Notes: generated by a model not told the origin, from the letters alone. Positions 1-7,924 are shown, numbered from the stretch's first letter. The stretch is DNA of 64,000 nt from Bacillota bacterium (GCA_023386495.1 JAEWJS010000014.1:1-64000); one strand, 5' to 3'. Numbers and translations: made by a program.

Positions 1-80
1 CACTCCATCAGGTCCGCTCGACTTGCATGTATTAGGCACGCCGCCAGCGTTCGTCCTGAGCCAGGATCAAACTCTCCATT
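1..80 (-). rRNA. rrs: 16S ribosomal RNA, 5' end only
   Basis: Read on the minus strand, this stretch is the conserved start of bacterial 16S rRNA: AGAGTTTGATCCTGGCTCAG followed by the usual helix leading to ATACATGCAAGTCGAGCGG. The gene runs off the left edge, so only about 80 nt of some 1,550 are visible. The mature 5' end lies near position 80. It sits downstream of bofA, as rrnA does in Bacillus subtilis. Confidence 0.97.
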
Positions 81-133
81 AAAGTGTTGCCACTTGGAAA
101 GAGCTGATTAAGCTCATTACTTGTATTGCTTTT

Positions 134-155
134 CTAACGATCCGAGGATCGTTAG
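134..155 (-). other. rRNA leader hairpin
   Basis: A 9-bp inverted repeat, CTAACGATC and GATCGTTAG around a 4-nt loop, lies in the 16S leader between the second promoter and the mature 5' end. Close upstream is a CTTGAAAACTGAACAACG-type leader sequence typical of Bacillales rRNA operons. There is no T-tract after it, so a role in leader folding or processing is more likely than termination. The role is inferred. Confidence 0.5.
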
Positions 156-229
156 GGCAGTTCGCTCGTTGTTCAGTTTTCAAGGAACAAATCATTTCGT
201 GTCGGCCACCTCTCAGCGGCGACTCTAAT

Positions 230-259
230 AATGTATCACATCGGCCTATCTCATTGCAA
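230..259 (-). promoter_or_regulatory. rRNA operon promoter P2
   Basis: On the minus strand, TTGCAA (254-259) and TACATT (230-235) are 18 bp apart. The -10 is preceded by TGA, an extended -10. Two tandem sigma-A promoters are the norm for Bacillus rRNA operons, and P1 has the same -10 hexamer and spacing. Confidence 0.7.
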
Positions 260-315
260 GTGCAAATTATTACCTGACTGCTTGTCCTCATGCACTTACG
301 AGAGGCGCGAGAACT

Positions 316-345
316 AATGTAGCATATCCCGAACAATGAAGTCAA
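316..345 (-). promoter_or_regulatory. rRNA operon promoter P1
   Basis: TTGACT (340-345) and TACATT (316-321) on the minus strand are 18 bp apart. The promoter starts only about 10 bp after the bofA stop codon, so the rRNA operon begins immediately behind the recR-bofA group. Confidence 0.75.
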
Positions 346-354
346 GCCTGAAGT

Positions 355-621
355 TCAACTTAGCAGCGTCCACTGCAGGCCGAGGATCAATAAGACGCCC
401 GGCATCCCCAGCGCCATCACCGTTCCGACCGTAGTCGGATTGAGCGGAATGTCGTAACCCGCAATCCAGCCTGAAAAGTTCAACACGTAGATTAAGAACG
501 CGGCAGCGGCCAGATGCAAGCCGAACCGCTGCAGCCATGACCACGACAGACGGCTTCGCACCAGCACGAATGCCAATGCCAGCAGCGAACCTCCGAATAC
601 GAGCGCCCAACCGATTTTCAT
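355..621 (-). CDS. bofA: BofA family pro-sigma-K processing inhibitor
   Basis: An 88-residue membrane protein with about three hydrophobic segments (residues 2-20, 33-52 and 66-86). In sporulating Bacillus, BofA sits in the outer forespore membrane and holds the SpoIVFB protease inactive, delaying sigma-K maturation. Identification rests on size, hydrophobic profile and position between yaaL and the rRNA operon, the B. subtilis order. The chosen ATG (619-621) overlaps the TGA of yaaL (618-620), which implies translational coupling, and GGAGG lies just upstream inside the yaaL end. A longer reading frame upstream would run inside yaaL and lacks a ribosome site. The family is confident; the function here is inferred. 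Confidence 0.85.
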   Translation of the reverse strand: MKIGWALVFGGSLLALAFVLVRSRLSWSWLQRFGLHLAAAAFLIYVLNFSGWIAGYDIPLNPTTVGTVMALGMPGVLLILGLQWTLLS

Positions 622-926
622 CCGACATCCTCCATTCGCTTCGTCGTCCATTCGACCTTCAGACTCTTCGCATGACGGAGCAGCATCTCATACCTCTTCT
701 CTGCCGCTTCGATTGCGAAGATCGCGTAATCGACCTGATCCTTGCCCTGCGCGTACTCAAAATGCCGATGCGCATTCACCCAATCCCGATGCGCTTCGCG
801 AATCTCTCCGGCAAGCGTCGCGGCGTACGCCTCCTCCTCCTTCAACCTGTCCACCTGCGCAGGCATTCCCACCGCGTCAGCTCCTGCTAAGCCCTTCAAC
901 CGACTCCATAAGCTGCTCATGGCCAT
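618..926 (-). CDS. yaaL: YaaL family protein (DUF2508)
   Basis: A small charged cytoplasmic protein of 102 residues, mostly helical by composition, matching the DUF2508/YaaL family that lies between recR and bofA in Bacillales. Its function is unknown. The start is ATG at 924-926, seven bases after AGGGGG. The open frame extends 23 codons further upstream, but without a ribosome site. The stop overlaps the bofA start, so the two genes form a transcription unit. A strong terminator separates this pair from recR, so they probably need their own promoter, perhaps a sporulation one. No clear sigma-A promoter is visible. Confidence 0.75.
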   Translation of the reverse strand: MAMSSLWSRLKGLAGADAVGMPAQVDRLKEEEAYAATLAGEIREAHRDWVNAHRHFEYAQGKDQVDYAIFAIEAAEKRYEMLLRHAKSLKVEWTTKRMEDVG

Positions 927-1065
927 GTCCCATCCCCCTGCCCTATCCGGTATGGCGTCCGCAAGCCAAGCAATGGCACAAATGCACAGATGCACAGATG
1001 CGAATCCGCCACTACCATCCTATAAACGAAGGGACAAACTTAGAACCCAGAGCCGCCTATCCTCA

Positions 1066-1104
1066 TAAAAATCACCCTTCCTCCACATTGGAGAAAGGGT
1101 GATT
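1066..1104 (-). terminator. Rho-independent terminator after recR
   Basis: AATCACCCTT (1070-1079) pairs with AAGGGTGATT (1095-1104), with inner CTCC/GGAG pairing. On the minus strand the stem is followed by TTTT. It ends the dnaX-yaaK-recR transcript. Confidence 0.88.
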
Positions 1105-1130
1105 GGAACTGGCTATTCACTGCGCTGCGC

Positions 1131-1730
1131 TCATCGCAGCTCCCTGCGGCCTTCCAGCGCCTTGGACAACGTCACTTCGTCCGCGTACTCCAGGTCGCCG
1201 CCTACCGGCAAGCCGTGCGCGATACGCGTCACCTTGATACCGAAGGGCTTCACAAGCCGAGAGAGGTACATCGCCGTCGCTTCGCCCTCAATGTTCGGGT
1301 TCGTCGCGAGGATCAACTCCTGCACCCGCTCGTCGCTGAGCCGCTTAAGCAACTCGGCGATTCGAATCTCGTCCGGTCCGACGCCCTCCATCGGTGAGAT
1401 CGCTCCTTGCAGGACGTGATAGTGGCCGTCGAACTCCTTCATGCGCTCCAGCGCGACGAGATCCTTCGGCTCTTGAACGACACAGATCACGGAGACGTCT
1501 CTGCCCTTGTCCGAACAGATCCGGCATGGATCGATATCGGTAATATTGCAGCATACGGAACAATAGTGCAGGTTGCGCTTCACGCTGACGAGCGACTTGG
1601 CAAAATCGATCACGTCGTCCTCCTTCATGCGCAGCACGTGAAAAGCAAGCCGGGCGGCGGTCTTCGGACCGACACCCGGCAGCCTGGAGAATGATTCGAT
1701 CAGCTTCGCGATCGGTTCTGGATAATACAA
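1131..1730 (-). CDS. recR: Recombination mediator RecR
   Basis: RecR (199 residues, the family's usual length) forms ring-shaped complexes with RecF/RecO and helps load RecA on gapped DNA. Visible parts in order: N-terminal helix-hairpin-helix with LPGVGPKTAARLAF (17-30); a four-cysteine zinc site C57, C60, C69, C72; a Toprim domain with VVQEPKDL and the ATNPNIEGEAT segment; and the C-terminal RIAHGLPVGGDLEYAD motif. The start codon is TTG, nine bases after AAGGAG, with that ribosome site directly behind the yaaK stop. It is the last gene of the dnaX-yaaK-recR unit and is followed by a terminator. Confidence 0.97.
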   Translation of the reverse strand: MYYPEPIAKLIESFSRLPGVGPKTAARLAFHVLRMKEDDVIDFAKSLVSVKRNLHYCSVCCNITDIDPCRICSDKGRDVSVICVVQEPKDLVALERMKEFDGHYHVLQGAISPMEGVGPDEIRIAELLKRLSDERVQELILATNPNIEGEATAMYLSRLVKPFGIKVTRIAHGLPVGGDLEYADEVTLSKALEGRRELR

Positions 1731-1745
1731 GGGGCGCCGCTCCTT

Positions 1746-2057
1746 CTAGAACAATCCCGGAATTTTCATGCCGCCCGTGAACTTGCCCATATCCTTGTTC
1801 GCAAGCTCGTCAGCCTTCGTGATCGCGTCGTTGACCGCCGTGAGCACCAGATCCTGCAGCATGTCGATATCTTCCGGATCGACGACCTCGGGCTTGATGT
1901 TCACGCTCAGTACCTTCTTATGTCCGTTCACGGTAACCGTTACGACGCCGCCGCCGGCCGAGCCCTCGATCTCCTTGGTGCCGAGCTCTTCCTGCGCCTT
2001 CAGCATCTGCTCCTGCATCTTCTTCACTTGCTTCATCATCTGGTTCATATTGTTCAT
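1746..2057 (-). CDS. yaaK: YbaB/EbfC family nucleoid-associated protein
   Basis: A 103-residue YbaB/EbfC-type DNA-binding protein. It opens with a methionine-rich helix (MNNMNQMMKQVKKMQEQMLK), contains the family core GSAGGGVVTVTVNG and EDIDMLQDLV, and ends in a glycine-rich tail. These proteins dimerise and coat DNA; their exact role beside dnaX and recR is not settled. The ATG at 2055-2057 is eight bases after GGAGGAG. An upstream in-frame extension of 22 codons overlaps the dnaX end without a better site. Located between dnaX and recR as in nearly all Firmicutes. Confidence 0.93.
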   Translation of the reverse strand: MNNMNQMMKQVKKMQEQMLKAQEELGTKEIEGSAGGGVVTVTVNGHKKVLSVNIKPEVVDPEDIDMLQDLVLTAVNDAITKADELANKDMGKFTGGMKIPGLF

Positions 2058-2103
2058 GGGGTCCACTCCTCCGATTGGTTTCATTCCATTACTGGGTATT
2101 GGC

Positions 2104-3915
2104 TTATTCTTCGTCGACAACAACGACTAGATCCTCGCCGAACAGATTGATCGCTTCGATCACGTGCTGCGGCTTGCCGCCGGCTCCCGGTTCGTCGGGC
2201 GTCAGCTGGAGCATCTCCGCCTCGGAAGGCGGCGCCCCTTCGGCAGCCTGCCATTCCTTCTGCATCACGGTGAAAAATTGCATCGGCTTGCCGAACAGCT
2301 CCTGCAGCACGCGGTCGATGATCTCGCGGTTCGCCGGCTTCTCGGTCGTCTCGCGATGCATCGTATTCTTGAATGCAAGCAGGATCTGATCATCGACAGC
2401 CGCAACCGGCTCACCGTCGATGAGCCAGGCATGAAGGGATATACGCGCATCCTTCACGCGCTGCAACACCTCGGGCCAGCGCGACTTCAATCGGCTGCTC
2501 GCCTCGTCCGAGCGGGCCGCGACGAACGGCTCGAGCTTCACCTTCGCCAGCGCAGCAGACGAGCCGCCGCTACGCGTCACGAAGCCGCCGGAATTCCGCG
2601 CGCCTCCGCCAGCCCGTCCAGCCCCGCCGGCTGCAGCGCCTCCGCCGCCGGCCGAAGCCGCGCCGCCGATCGCCACACCGTCTCGCAGCAGCTGCTCAAT
2701 CCGCCGTTCCAAGGCATCGATCCGTTGCTGCAGCTTGTGCACCTCAGGCGATGCAGCCGTTTCCCGGCTGGCAGCCGCCTGTGCGGAAGCTGCGCCGGAC
2801 TGTCCAGCGCCTGCGGCGCTGCCGCCGCTCTCCGGCATGGTGCAGATCTTCATCAGCGCCACCTCGAACAGCGTCTGCGGCTGCGAGGCATGGCGCATCT
2901 CGACCTGATAGCGGTTCAGCGTGTCGATCATCTGGAACAGCCGTTCCTTGCTGAAGGCATCGGCCATTCCCTTGAACCGTTCGGCGTCGACGATCCGCTC
3001 CGTGCCGGCCTGACGGTCCGGCACAAGCTTAAGCAGCAGCAAGTCGCGGAAGTAATAGATCAGGTTCTCCATGCACTTATCCGCGCTCTTCCCGGCGTGC
3101 ATCAAGCCCTCGACCGCCGTCATGATCGAAGCGACGTCCCGGTCGCGCACGGCAGCGGCGAGCTGCTCGAACTGCTCGGCCACCATGCCGCCGGTCACGT
3201 CGATCGCTTCCTCCAGCGTGATGCGCTCGCCGGCGAAGGCGCCGACCTGCTCGAGCAAGCTGATCGCATCGCGCATCCCGCCGTCCGATAAGCGGGCAAT
3301 GTATGCCAGCGCATCCTCATCGGCCGCGATGCCTTCTTCGTCGCATATCCTCCGCAAGCGTTCCGTCTGTTCGCCAAGCGACACTTGGCGGAAATCGAAG
3401 CGCTGGCAGCGGGAGATGATCGTCGCCGGCAGCTTGTGCGGCTCAGTCGTCGCCAGGATGAAGATCACGTGGCCCGGCGGTTCCTCCAGCGTCTTGAGCA
3501 GCGCATTGAACGCTTCGGTCGTGAGCATATGGACTTCGTCGATGATATAGACTTTGTATCGGACCTCCGTAGGCGCGTATCGCACCTTGTCGCGGATGTC
3601 CCGGATCTCGTCGATCCCGCGGTTGGACGCCGCATCGATCTCGACCACGTCCATGATCGATCCCGAAGTGATGCCCGTACATGCATCGCATGCGTTGCAA
3701 GGCTCGGGCGTCGGACCACGTTCGCAGTTGACGGCCTTCGCCATGATTTTCGCAGCGCTGGTCTTGCCCGTCCCCCGCGGTCCGTTGAACAGGTAAGCAT
3801 GCGAGATGCGATTCTCGCGAATCGCGTTCTGCAGCGTCTGAATGACGTGCTGCTGCCCGACCATGTCCTCGAAAGTCTGCGGACGCCAGGCTCGATATAA
3901 TGCGATGTGGGACAC
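2104..3915 (-). CDS. dnaX: DNA polymerase III subunits gamma/tau
   Basis: The clamp-loader ATPase subunit (603 residues) that loads the sliding clamp and couples polymerase to helicase. The N-terminal AAA+ module shows Walker A GPRGTGKTSAAK (about 45-56), a zinc module with C64, C73, C76 and C79, Walker B IIDEVHML, and the sensor/arginine finger ISRCQRFDF. Around 380-450 is a Gly/Ala-rich linker, followed by a tau-specific C-terminal domain. The GTG at 3913-3915 (reading VSHIALYRAWRPQTF) follows AGGAGAGGAAGG by five bases and matches the usual N-terminus. An ATG nine codons upstream is possible but lacks a site. First gene of dnaX-yaaK-recR, with SRP RNA upstream as in B. subtilis. Confidence 0.95.
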   Translation of the reverse strand: MSHIALYRAWRPQTFEDMVGQQHVIQTLQNAIRENRISHAYLFNGPRGTGKTSAAKIMAKAVNCERGPTPEPCNACDACTGITSGSIMDVVEIDAASNRGIDEIRDIRDKVRYAPTEVRYKVYIIDEVHMLTTEAFNALLKTLEEPPGHVIFILATTEPHKLPATIISRCQRFDFRQVSLGEQTERLRRICDEEGIAADEDALAYIARLSDGGMRDAISLLEQVGAFAGERITLEEAIDVTGGMVAEQFEQLAAAVRDRDVASIMTAVEGLMHAGKSADKCMENLIYYFRDLLLLKLVPDRQAGTERIVDAERFKGMADAFSKERLFQMIDTLNRYQVEMRHASQPQTLFEVALMKICTMPESGGSAAGAGQSGAASAQAAASRETAASPEVHKLQQRIDALERRIEQLLRDGVAIGGAASAGGGGAAAGGAGRAGGGARNSGGFVTRSGGSSAALAKVKLEPFVAARSDEASSRLKSRWPEVLQRVKDARISLHAWLIDGEPVAAVDDQILLAFKNTMHRETTEKPANREIIDRVLQELFGKPMQFFTVMQKEWQAAEGAPPSEAEMLQLTPDEPGAGGKPQHVIEAINLFGEDLVVVVDEE

Positions 3916-3964
3916 GCGGACCTTCCTCTCCTGAACACTCATTTCATGGGCATGCTATCTATCC

Positions 3965-3970
3965 ATTATA
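3965..3970 (-). promoter_or_regulatory. Candidate dnaX promoter (-10)
   Basis: TATAAT on the minus strand, preceded by TGTG (extended -10), lies about 50 bp upstream of the dnaX GTG and downstream of the SRP RNA terminator. No good -35 is seen. It would give dnaX a transcript separate from the SRP RNA. Confidence 0.5.
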
Positions 3971-4005
3971 CACAATTCCGATTACGAGAAAAACGGTACG
4001 GCGCG

Positions 4006-4046
4006 CAAAAAAACGCCATCCAAGGACGATAATGTCCGGATGGCGT
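4006..4046 (-). terminator. Rho-independent terminator of the SRP RNA gene
   Basis: ACGCCATCC (4013-4021) pairs with GGATGGCGT (4038-4046). On the minus strand the stem is followed by TTTTTTT. It lies just after the 3' end of the SRP RNA. Confidence 0.88.
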
Positions 4047-4062
4047 GTCTGATCGGCTATAT

Positions 4063-4334
4063 GTAGCCGTGCACCTGTCTTCGATCCATGCGATCCAAGC
4101 GGCATTTCCGATCCAAGCTCGGGTCAGGCACTCCCCCGGCACATGGACTAACCTGCTTATGGCTGCTTCCTTCCGGACCTGACCAGGTTCGCAGGCGTCC
4201 ATTGCGGAGGACCCGACCGTCAACGCTATTCACGGATGCCAAACCTTGCATCGCATAACCTAGGACAGGAATTCAACCTCGCTATAGCGGATTGCGAGTT
4301 ACAGGGCACCGCTACCTCCCCGTCTAGCACGGTA
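4063..4334 (-). ncRNA. scr: Signal recognition particle RNA, large Bacillus type
   Basis: The minus strand carries the SRP S-domain hallmark GGTCAGGTCCGGAAGGAAGC and the opposing GTGCCGGGGGAGTGCCTG. The 5' part (CCGTGCTAGACGGGGAGGT, with GCGGTGCCCTGTAA) and the 3' part (ACAGGTGCACGG) match the Alu-type ends of the roughly 270-nt Bacillus scRNA. The RNA binds Ffh and HBsu and targets membrane proteins. The ends are estimated from the terminal helix and may be off by several bases. The position upstream of dnaX is conserved. Confidence 0.95.
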
Positions 4335-4340
4335 GAACTA

Positions 4341-4369
4341 AGTATAGCGGATTCCCCCTCACTTCGCAA
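4341..4369 (-). promoter_or_regulatory. SRP RNA promoter
   Basis: TTGCGA (4364-4369) and TATACT (4341-4346) on the minus strand are 17 bp apart and sit 7 to 8 bases upstream of the estimated RNA 5' end. Confidence 0.7.
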
Positions 4370-4404
4370 CCGAGGGGAAGAAGTTGGCGGGGCTGGGCAT
4401 GAAC

Positions 4405-4809
4405 CTATTGTTCGGCCTTCACCTGAACGTCGTAACGCGGGAAATTGTCCACCATGATCTTCTCGACGCGGGAGGTGAGACGCGCCGCCTCTTCCCTGCT
4501 CAGCTCAGACTGCAAGTAGAGGGTCACGCGCATGTCGTCCCCGTTCATCGTGATGCGGGAATCCCGTACGCCCTGCATCGGGCGCAGCAGCTGCGACGCG
4601 AATTCCCGATCGTCCTCATAGCTCCAAGCCGACCCCGTCCGCGGGAGCAGCGGATTGCTGTTCGACTGCCCCATATAGCCGTCATTGCCGTATGACTTCA
4701 GACGCTTGGCCTCCTCCTGGCCGCAGCCTGCCATCAGCAGGATAATGATCAATGCAGGCAGGAGGTGACGCAGCCAGCGGCGTCCCTTGCGCAATCGTCT
4801 CATCCACAT
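4405..4809 (-). CDS. Putative lipoprotein, YhcN/YlaJ-like
   Basis: A 134-residue protein with an Arg-rich N-terminus, a hydrophobic segment (about 17-27) and a lipobox ending LLMAGC, so probably exported and lipid-anchored. The mature part has a SNPLLPRTG segment, then an alternating strand/helix domain (RITMNGDDMRVTLYLQ, SREEAARLTSRVEKIMVDNFP) that resembles the YhcN/YlaJ sporulation-lipoprotein fold; that assignment is tentative. The start ATG (4807-4809) is seven bases after GGGAGG. That ribosome site is the 3' arm of the upstream terminator hairpin, so translation is likely only when the hairpin is open. Transcribed from the rpmE side, with the SRP RNA gene downstream. Confidence 0.65.
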   Translation of the reverse strand: MWMRRLRKGRRWLRHLLPALIIILLMAGCGQEEAKRLKSYGNDGYMGQSNSNPLLPRTGSAWSYEDDREFASQLLRPMQGVRDSRITMNGDDMRVTLYLQSELSREEAARLTSRVEKIMVDNFPRYDVQVKAEQ

Positions 4810-4851
4810 AAAAAAACCTCCCTTTCATCCATAGGATGTCATCGGGAGGTT
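4810..4851 (-). terminator. Terminator hairpin holding the next gene's ribosome site
   Basis: AACCTCCC (4844-4851 on the minus strand) pairs with GGGAGGTT (4815-4822), with a further 5-bp inner stem GACATCC/GGATG. A run of seven T follows and ends directly at the ATG of the lipoprotein gene. It ends the rpmE transcript, and GGGAGG in its 3' arm is also the Shine-Dalgarno sequence of the downstream gene. Confidence 0.85.
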
Positions 4852-4926
4852 CTTGTATTCTGCTAAATTGAGCCAGATTGCGCGCAATGTAATTACGCTG
4901 CTGCCGTAACTTCGATATCCGCGAAA

Positions 4927-5124
4927 TTACATGCCGTATTTCTTTTTGAATTTGTCGACGCGGCCGCCGGCATCCAGGAACTTTTGCTTACCCGTGAAGA
5001 ACGGGTGGCATACGGAGCAGATCTCGACACGCAGGTTCGGCTTGATCGAACCCGTCTCGAAGCTGTTGCCGCAAGCGCAAGTTACCGTGGTGACGTGATA
5101 CGTCGGATGAATACCTTGTTTCAT
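4927..5124 (-). CDS. rpmE: Ribosomal protein bL31, zinc-binding form
   Basis: The 65-residue large-subunit protein bL31. It carries the complete zinc motif of the C+ form: CACGN near residue 16 and CSVCHPF near 36, then the conserved TGKQKF and GRVDKFKKKYG segments. The start ATG (5122-5124) gives MKQGIHP, the usual N-terminus; a GTG three codons upstream has poorer spacing to AAAGG. It lies upstream of a radical SAM gene in the minus direction's downstream position to rho, as rpmE follows rho in Bacillus. A terminator follows it. Confidence 0.97.
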   Translation of the reverse strand: MKQGIHPTYHVTTVTCACGNSFETGSIKPNLRVEICSVCHPFFTGKQKFLDAGGRVDKFKKKYGM

Positions 5125-5227
5125 CTCGTTCACACCTTTCTGCCCTGAGCCAACAGGCGGGCCCAGAGTTCATATCGACACACAAGCGGATTATAGCATG
5201 GTCACAAGCCAATATGCAACGGATAAT

Positions 5228-6487
5228 TCATCCGCGGCCGCGCAGCACCGCAGGCGGCACATGCGTGTAGGACCCGATGACGACATCCGGAAGCTCCGCT
5301 TCAAAAATCTCGATCATCTGCTTCATGCCGTAGATCTCGCCTTGCGCCTTCGGGATCAGCGCCAGGTAGCTCTCCGGATCGATATTCAGATTGCGCATCT
5401 GAATCAATCGGAGGCCTGTCCGCTTCGCGAAGCCGAGCATCGCTTCGATCTCCTCTTCGCGATCGGTGACGCCCGGGAAGATCAAATAGTTGATCGACGT
5501 ATACACGCCCTTGTCGGTTGCGTAACGAAGCGACTTCTCGACGTTCTGCAGCGTATAGCCGCGCGGCTTGTAGTACGCATTGTAGTGGTCGTCGAGCGCG
5601 CTGATCGTGCTGACCCGCATCAGGTCGAGACCTGCGTCGACGATCGCGCGGATATGGTCGGTCAGGCCCGCGTTGGTATTAATGTTGATATACCCGAGCG
5701 GCGTGGCCGCCCTCACCTTGCGCATCGCTTCGACAATGATCTTGACCTGCGTCGAGGGCTCGCCCTCGCAGCCTTGTCCGAAGCTGATGATCGAATCCTC
5801 CGTCCGCAGATGCTCCAGCATGATCTCCGCGACCTCGTCCGCGGTCGGCTTGAAGTTCATGCGCGTCTGCGGCGCCGGGAAGCCGCTGTCGTCCGGCTGC
5901 TCGCTGATGCAGCCGAAGCAGCCGGCATTGCAGGAATACGACACCGGAACGGCGCCTTCCCAGCGCTGCAAGAACGTATTCGACGCGGTTAAGCACTCGT
6001 AGCCGAGCGCGCAATGGGAGAGATGCTGGTAGAGCCGGTTGTCCGGATACTTCGCCGTCAGCGCCTTCACCTGCAGCTCCAGCTCGCGCTGGTCGCAGTT
6101 CAGCGGATTCCAGCGCTCGGGATCGTCGCTCTTCTTCGCTGCGACATGGAAGCCGCCGTCCTTCCAGACGACTGCCGAATAACCGAACAGCGGAAGCTTC
6201 TGCGTCTTGTCCGTCTTCACGTAGCCGGGTATGGCTAGCCGCGTATAGCCTTGCGGCAGCAGCGCGCCCACTGCCTGCGCGCCGTCCGTGAGCGGCAGCA
6301 TGTCGCCGGTCTTCGGATCCATCCCGATCGGGCGCGTGAAGGGCAGTCCGACGAGCGTCGCGCCATCAGGCAGCGGGATCAATTCGTCGTCCATCAACTC
6401 GATGACCATATCCGCGCTGCGGCCAAGACCGATATATTCAGGATGATCGAACACGTTGCCCTGTTCATCGGCATATACGAGATTCAT
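5228..6487 (-). CDS. Radical SAM protein of unknown substrate
   Basis: A 419-residue radical SAM enzyme. An N-terminal domain of about 170 residues has no recognised fold. The iron-sulfur motif is CNAGCFGC with C186, C190, C193 (CX3CX2C), followed by SFGQGCEGEPS, which fits the glycine-rich SAM-binding strand, and ININTNAGL and LIFPGVTDREEE further on. The enzyme should cleave S-adenosylmethionine reductively to make a 5'-deoxyadenosyl radical. The substrate is not apparent: no precursor peptide, carrier or partner gene is adjacent. The ATG at 6485-6487 is about nine bases after AGAGGTG; a GTG four codons upstream overlaps that site. It sits between rho and rpmE, which are adjacent in B. subtilis. 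Confidence 0.85.
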   Translation of the reverse strand: MNLVYADEQGNVFDHPEYIGLGRSADMVIELMDDELIPLPDGATLVGLPFTRPIGMDPKTGDMLPLTDGAQAVGALLPQGYTRLAIPGYVKTDKTQKLPLFGYSAVVWKDGGFHVAAKKSDDPERWNPLNCDQRELELQVKALTAKYPDNRLYQHLSHCALGYECLTASNTFLQRWEGAVPVSYSCNAGCFGCISEQPDDSGFPAPQTRMNFKPTADEVAEIMLEHLRTEDSIISFGQGCEGEPSTQVKIIVEAMRKVRAATPLGYININTNAGLTDHIRAIVDAGLDLMRVSTISALDDHYNAYYKPRGYTLQNVEKSLRYATDKGVYTSINYLIFPGVTDREEEIEAMLGFAKRTGLRLIQMRNLNIDPESYLALIPKAQGEIYGMKQMIEIFEAELPDVVIGSYTHVPPAVLRGRG

Positions 6488-6526
6488 TGATGTGCACACC
6501 TCTTCCAGCCCTTGGTCTCTCTGATG

Positions 6527-7855
6527 CTAAGTTGTCGTGCGAACCGTGCGGCGCCCTGCCCCGGACGAGCTGCCGGAAGAGGAGCTTCCGGAAGTCTTGG
6601 CCGGCGGTGCCGACGTATCGAGCGTCGCCAGGAACTCGTCGTTCGTCTTCGTATTGCGCAGCTTCTTCAGGAAGCCGTCGACGAATTCGAGCGAATCGTT
6701 CATGCTCTTGCGAATCGCCCATACCTTGTCGAGCGTCTCTTGCGTGAGGAGCAGCTCCTCCCGGCGCGTGCCGGAGCGTCGAATGTCAAGCGCAGGGAAG
6801 ATGCGGCGCTCGGCCAGACGGCGGTCAAGCACAAGCTCCATGTTGCCCGTACCCTTGAATTCCTCGTAGATGATGTCGTCCATCCGGGACCCCGTATCGA
6901 TCAGCGCGGTAGCAAGAATTGTCAGGCTACCGCCCTCCTCGATATTGCGTGCCGAACCGAAGAAGCGCTTCGGACGGTGGAATGCCGCGGGGTCGATACC
7001 GCCGCTGAGCGTTCTGCCGGACGGCGGAACGACTAGGTTGTATGCGCGCGCCAGTCGCGTGATGCTGTCGAGCAGGATCACGACATCCTTCTTATGCTCG
7101 ACCATCCGCTTTGCCCGTTCCAATACCAGCTCCGCCACCTTGATGTGGTGCTCCGGCACCTCGTCGAACGTCGACGCGACGACTTCGCCCTTCACCGAAC
7201 GCTGCATATCCGTGACTTCCTCGGGACGCTCGTCGATCAAGAGCACGAACAGCTCGATATCCGGATGATTCGTCGTAATGCTGTGGGCGATCTCCTTCAG
7301 GAGCAAGGTCTTGCCCGCCTTCGGCGGCGCAACGATCAGGCCGCGTTGTCCAAGGCCTACGGGTGCAAGCACATCCATGATGCGGGTAGACAGATGGGTG
7401 GGGGAGGTCTCGAGCACGATTCTTTCCTGCGGATACAGAGGGGTTAGAGCCGGGAAGTGGAGCCGTTCTGCCGCGTTGTCCGGGTTCTCGCCGTTGACTG
7501 CGTTCACCTGCAGCAGTCCGAAATACCGTTCGTTCTCCTTCGGCGCCCGGCACTTGCCGGATACCATATCGCCGTTGCGTAGGTCGAACTTGCGAATCTG
7601 CGATGCGGATATGTAGATATCCTCCGCGCTCGGCAAGTAGTTGATCGGCCGCAGGAAGCCGAAGCCCTCCGGCAGAATCTCGAGCACGCCCTGCATGAAC
7701 ATGTGGCCGCTCTGCTCCGCCTGCGCCCGTAGTATCGCGAAGATCAATTCGCGCTTCTTCAGCTGGCCGTAGTACGGGATTTGATATTGCTTTGCCAATT
7801 TGTATAAGTCCGTCAGCTTCAATTCTTCCAGATCCGCGATCTGAAGATCTGCCAT
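6527..7855 (-). CDS. rho: Transcription termination factor Rho
   Basis: A 442-residue hexameric RNA helicase that ends transcription. Visible parts: N-terminal Rho helix domain (ADLEELKLTDLYKLAKQY), a cold-shock-like RNA-binding domain with EGFGFLR (about 63-69), Walker A APPKAGKT (176-183), the VLLIDERPEEV Walker B region, the Q/R loops with SGGIDPAA, and the TGNMELVLDR segment. The C-terminus has a short Ser/Gly-rich tail (SSSSGSSSGAG) beyond the conserved core. First in line after murA in the minus direction, with no clear terminator between rho and the radical SAM gene (about 40 bp apart), so the two are probably co-transcribed. Confidence 0.97.
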   Translation of the reverse strand: MADLQIADLEELKLTDLYKLAKQYQIPYYGQLKKRELIFAILRAQAEQSGHMFMQGVLEILPEGFGFLRPINYLPSAEDIYISASQIRKFDLRNGDMVSGKCRAPKENERYFGLLQVNAVNGENPDNAAERLHFPALTPLYPQERIVLETSPTHLSTRIMDVLAPVGLGQRGLIVAPPKAGKTLLLKEIAHSITTNHPDIELFVLLIDERPEEVTDMQRSVKGEVVASTFDEVPEHHIKVAELVLERAKRMVEHKKDVVILLDSITRLARAYNLVVPPSGRTLSGGIDPAAFHRPKRFFGSARNIEEGGSLTILATALIDTGSRMDDIIYEEFKGTGNMELVLDRRLAERRIFPALDIRRSGTRREELLLTQETLDKVWAIRKSMNDSLEFVDGFLKKLRNTKTNDEFLATLDTSAPPAKTSGSSSSGSSSGAGRRTVRTTT

Positions 7856-7924
7856 ATTCTCACCCTTTAACTCATTTTCAACAGCTTAACCACAATCGCC
7901 TTCGATCCATACGTTAGGGGATAC

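Noticed and set aside
1..80. 16S fragment as a stray repeat
   Set aside because: It has a complete leader with two promoters, so it is the start of a real rRNA operon cut by the window edge.
2104..3915. Programmed frameshift in dnaX
   Set aside because: No A-AAA-AAG type slippery run with downstream stem was seen; Bacillus relatives make only tau.
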